Assembly (NCBI RefSeq): GCF_004122035.1
Contig: NZ_SAXA01000001.1
Span: 124,001 to 188,000, forward strand
From: Ancylomarina salipaludis
Lineage (GTDB): Bacteria; Bacteroidota; Bacteroidia; Bacteroidales; Marinifilaceae
DNA: 64,000 nt
Direction of reading: 5' to 3'
The position numbers and the translations under genes are program-made. Below are positions 62,232 through 64,000 of the stretch, in pieces. The stretch's first letter is position 1. Every line of letters begins with the position of its first letter. The notes beneath the pieces were generated by a model, which did no database searches, had not been told where the DNA came from, and worked only from the letters and a program-made list of their open reading frames with translations.

Positions 62232-63500
62232 TTATTTCCAAGATTTCAACTTGTATCCCTTTATTGAATAAAAAAGAATGAATAGATAACAAGGTATCAT
62301 AACCCAATAGGCTTGTTGACTTCCAAATGAATCAGAAAGATGTCCCCAAACCAATGGCATAATTGCACCACCTGAAATAGCCATAATTAAAAGAGCTGAT
62401 CCGGTATTTATAAATCTTCCCAGATTGGAAAGAGCTAATGGCCAAATGGCTGGCCAAACCAAAGCATTTGCAAATCCAAACAGAGCAACAAAAACAACTG
62501 AAGTAAGACCTGATGTAAAGACAACTCCCAATGCGAAAATAACACCAAAAATAGCGGACATCTGAAGTGCAAATCGTTGTGAAATAACCCGGGGAATTAA
62601 GGTAATTCCTAACAAATATCCCACAACCATTGTGACCATTGTATACGATGTAAAGGCTTTTGCGACATTTAATTCTATTCCCAAGGAAAGGCCATAACGA
62701 ATAATGGTATCGCCTGCGACAACTTCAGCCCCAACGTAAAAAAACAGAGCTAAAACACCTAGTATTAAATGAGGAAAGGCAAAAATATTTTTCTTATTGG
62801 AATGATCTACTGATTCGTCATCTCCATTTTTTGTAACGTCAATTTCAGGTAGCGGAGCCATACGTACCCCGAATCCCATTAGTATAAGTACAATGGTCAT
62901 CACAATATATGGATTGATCACGCGAGCCGCTAAACTGTCTAAAGCTGCAACACGGGCAACCGCACTCATTGTTTCTAAACTTTGTTTAAAAGCATCGCCA
63001 TCGTGCAGAATATAATAAGCCAAAATAAGAGGTGCCATCGCTCCTGCAAACTTGTTGCAAATTCCCAAAATACTAATTCGACTCGCAGCACTTTCTTTGG
63101 GACCAATTACCGTTACGTAGGGATTTGAAGCTGTTTGCAAAATTGCAAGTCCGGTTCCCATCACAAAAAGACCTGTTAAAAAAGTTAGGAAAGTTCTGGA
63201 TAAAGCTGCCGGAATAAAGATTAAAGTTCCCACTGCCATGACCCATAAACCAACCATCATACCATTTTTAAAACCCGTCTTTTTTAATATCCACGACGAT
63301 GGCAAGGCCATAATAGTGTAGGCGATATAAAAAGAAAAAGCAACAAACATAGCCTGAAAATCAGTCAGATCACATGCAATTTGTAAATAAGGAATTAAAA
63401 TTCCATTCAGCCATGTTACAAAGCCAAAAATGAAGAACAAGGCGCAAATGATAATCATTGGCAGAACAAAGCTCTTGAATGAAGATTGAGAAGTACTCAT
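62232..63500 (-). CDS. Sugar MFS permease, FucP/NagP type
   Basis: A 422-aa transporter with 12 hydrophobic helices. FIFGFVTWLNGILIPYLQIACDLTDFQAMFVAFSFYIAY and MGTGLAILQTASNPYVTVIGPKESAASRI are signatures of the FucP/GluP/NagP branch of the major facilitator superfamily. In Bacteroidota the NagP members import N-acetylglucosamine by proton symport. Operon position with the kinase and deaminase supports an amino-sugar substrate. Confidence 0.87.
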   Translation of the reverse strand: MSTSQSSFKSFVLPMIIICALFFIFGFVTWLNGILIPYLQIACDLTDFQAMFVAFSFYIAYTIMALPSSWILKKTGFKNGMMVGLWVMAVGTLIFIPAALSRTFLTFLTGLFVMGTGLAILQTASNPYVTVIGPKESAASRISILGICNKFAGAMAPLILAYYILHDGDAFKQSLETMSAVARVAALDSLAARVINPYIVMTIVLILMGFGVRMAPLPEIDVTKNGDDESVDHSNKKNIFAFPHLILGVLALFFYVGAEVVAGDTIIRYGLSLGIELNVAKAFTSYTMVTMVVGYLLGITLIPRVISQRFALQMSAIFGVIFALGVVFTSGLTSVVFVALFGFANALVWPAIWPLALSNLGRFINTGSALLIMAISGGAIMPLVWGHLSDSFGSQQAYWVMIPCYLFILFYSIKGYKLKSWK

Positions 63501-63556
63501 TTTATAAATGATTTTAGGTTAAAAAATCGATATACAATCTGTAAGAATCGATTCTG

Positions 63557-64000
63557 TTAATTTTGATTTTTCATTAATTGTTTAACACACTCTGCCAAAT
63601 CCTTAGCATATTTTTCGGTCGTTGCTTCGGCATAAATGCGAATAATTTGTTCCGTATTGGATTTTCTCATATGAACCCAGCCTTCCGGAAATATAATTTT
63701 CAGTCCATCAATGGTATGACATGGGTAATCGATAAATTTTCTACGAACTTGCTCCAGAATATTATCCAAATCAACAACGCCTTCCAATTCGATTTTTTGT
63801 TTCTCTATTTTGTAATCCGGATAAGTTGCACGCAACTCCGAAGATGTCATCTTACTTTTAGCCAAATAAGTCAGAAATAACGCAACACCAACCAAAGCAT
63901 CTCTGCCATAGTGTAATTCCGGATAAATGACTCCTCCATTACCTTCACCACCAATAACAGCTGATTGCTTCTTCATTTCTCGTACCACATTGACTTCACC
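63557..64000 (-). CDS. Phosphoglucosamine/phosphomannomutase, 3' part (cut by window edge)
   Basis: The last 147 codons of an alpha-D-phosphohexomutase; the 5' part lies beyond position 64000. GEVNVVREMKKQSAVIGGEGNGGVIYP is the sugar-binding loop region and RKSNTEQIIRIYAEA the C-terminal phosphate-binding loop of GlmM/ManB-type enzymes. It interconverts sugar-1-P and sugar-6-P, linking the kinase products to GlcN-6-P metabolism. The frame stays open to the edge, so no start can be given. Confidence 0.9.
   Translation of the reverse strand, partial: GEVNVVREMKKQSAVIGGEGNGGVIYPELHYGRDALVGVALFLTYLAKSKMTSSELRATYPDYKIEKQKIELEGVVDLDNILEQVRRKFIDYPCHTIDGLKIIFPEGWVHMRKSNTEQIIRIYAEATTEKYAKDLAECVKQLMKNQN

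Noticed and set aside
1-64000. CRISPR array
   Set aside because: No regularly spaced repeats with unique spacers and no cas gene; the repeated spacers at 3-4.5 kb are irregular.

Overview
The window is low-GC DNA from a Bacteroidota bacterium, probably a Bacteroidales/Marinilabiliales-type marine lineage. The phylum is well supported by a UpxY antiterminator, an RteC-like regulator, DUF6088 and DUF6266 proteins, a NagB/PIG-L double-domain protein, FucP/NagP-type MFS permease and a TTTG / TAnnTTTG promoter. The order is only a guess. Nearly every gene lies on the minus strand, so the left side of the map is downstream.

Positions 1-9492 are the right-hand part of an integrative element. A tyrosine recombinase lies next to the 3' part (anticodon loop to CCA) of a tRNA-Ser(GGA) gene, which still has its own terminator. 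The 5' half is missing, so 9435-9492 is read as one attachment junction; the restored tRNA should be at the other end, beyond position 1. The cargo is defensive: a two-gene AbiE system with a perfect palindrome over its promoter, an Mrr-type nuclease, a small P-loop protein and the 5' part of a type I restriction hsdR. An RteC-like regulator and an excisionase-like HTH protein are probably element functions. Spacers around 3.1-4.5 kb are full of direct repeats and hairpins.

Positions 9693-16182 encode a signalling pair: a 1774-aa CHASE / 7xPAS / HisKA / HATPase / REC kinase overlapping by 14 nt a REC-HisKA-HATPase protein. Positions 16880-21959 hold four lipoproteins: a beta-helix protein, an unrecognised protein with a Bacteroidota secreted-protein module, and two paralogues.

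Positions 21977-56421 are one unidirectional exopolysaccharide locus of about 34 kb. From its 5' end it reads: UpxY antiterminator (TTG start), DUF6266, GxxExxY, hexapeptide acyltransferase, ACP, AsnB-type amidotransferase, NAD-synthase-like ligase, acyl-AMP ligase, Wza, Wzc kinase, Wzx, a QueC-like PP-loop protein, a GH88/105-like hydrolase, pyruvyltransferase, GT2, EpsG-like polymerase, TupA-like ATP-grasp ligase, UDP-glucose dehydrogenase, three more glycosyltransferases, a divergent DegT enzyme, two PglC-type phosphoglycosyl transferases, a sugar formyltransferase, and PglD, PglE and PglF homologues with FemAB-like and SGNH proteins. Together these suggest a Wzx/Wzy-type polymer with UDP-diNAc-bacillosamine-type and N-formylated amino sugars, uronic acid, pyruvate ketals and probably amide or aminoacyl decorations. 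The ACP/AsnB/NadE-like/ligase cassette and the QueC-like protein are the least explained parts.

Positions 57678-64000 hold an orphan DUF2384 antitoxin-type ORF, a CBM9-like protein and an amino-sugar utilisation run: NagB/PIG-L protein, NahK-like kinase, NagP/FucP-like permease and the 3' end of a phosphoglucosamine/phosphomannomutase gene cut by the window edge.
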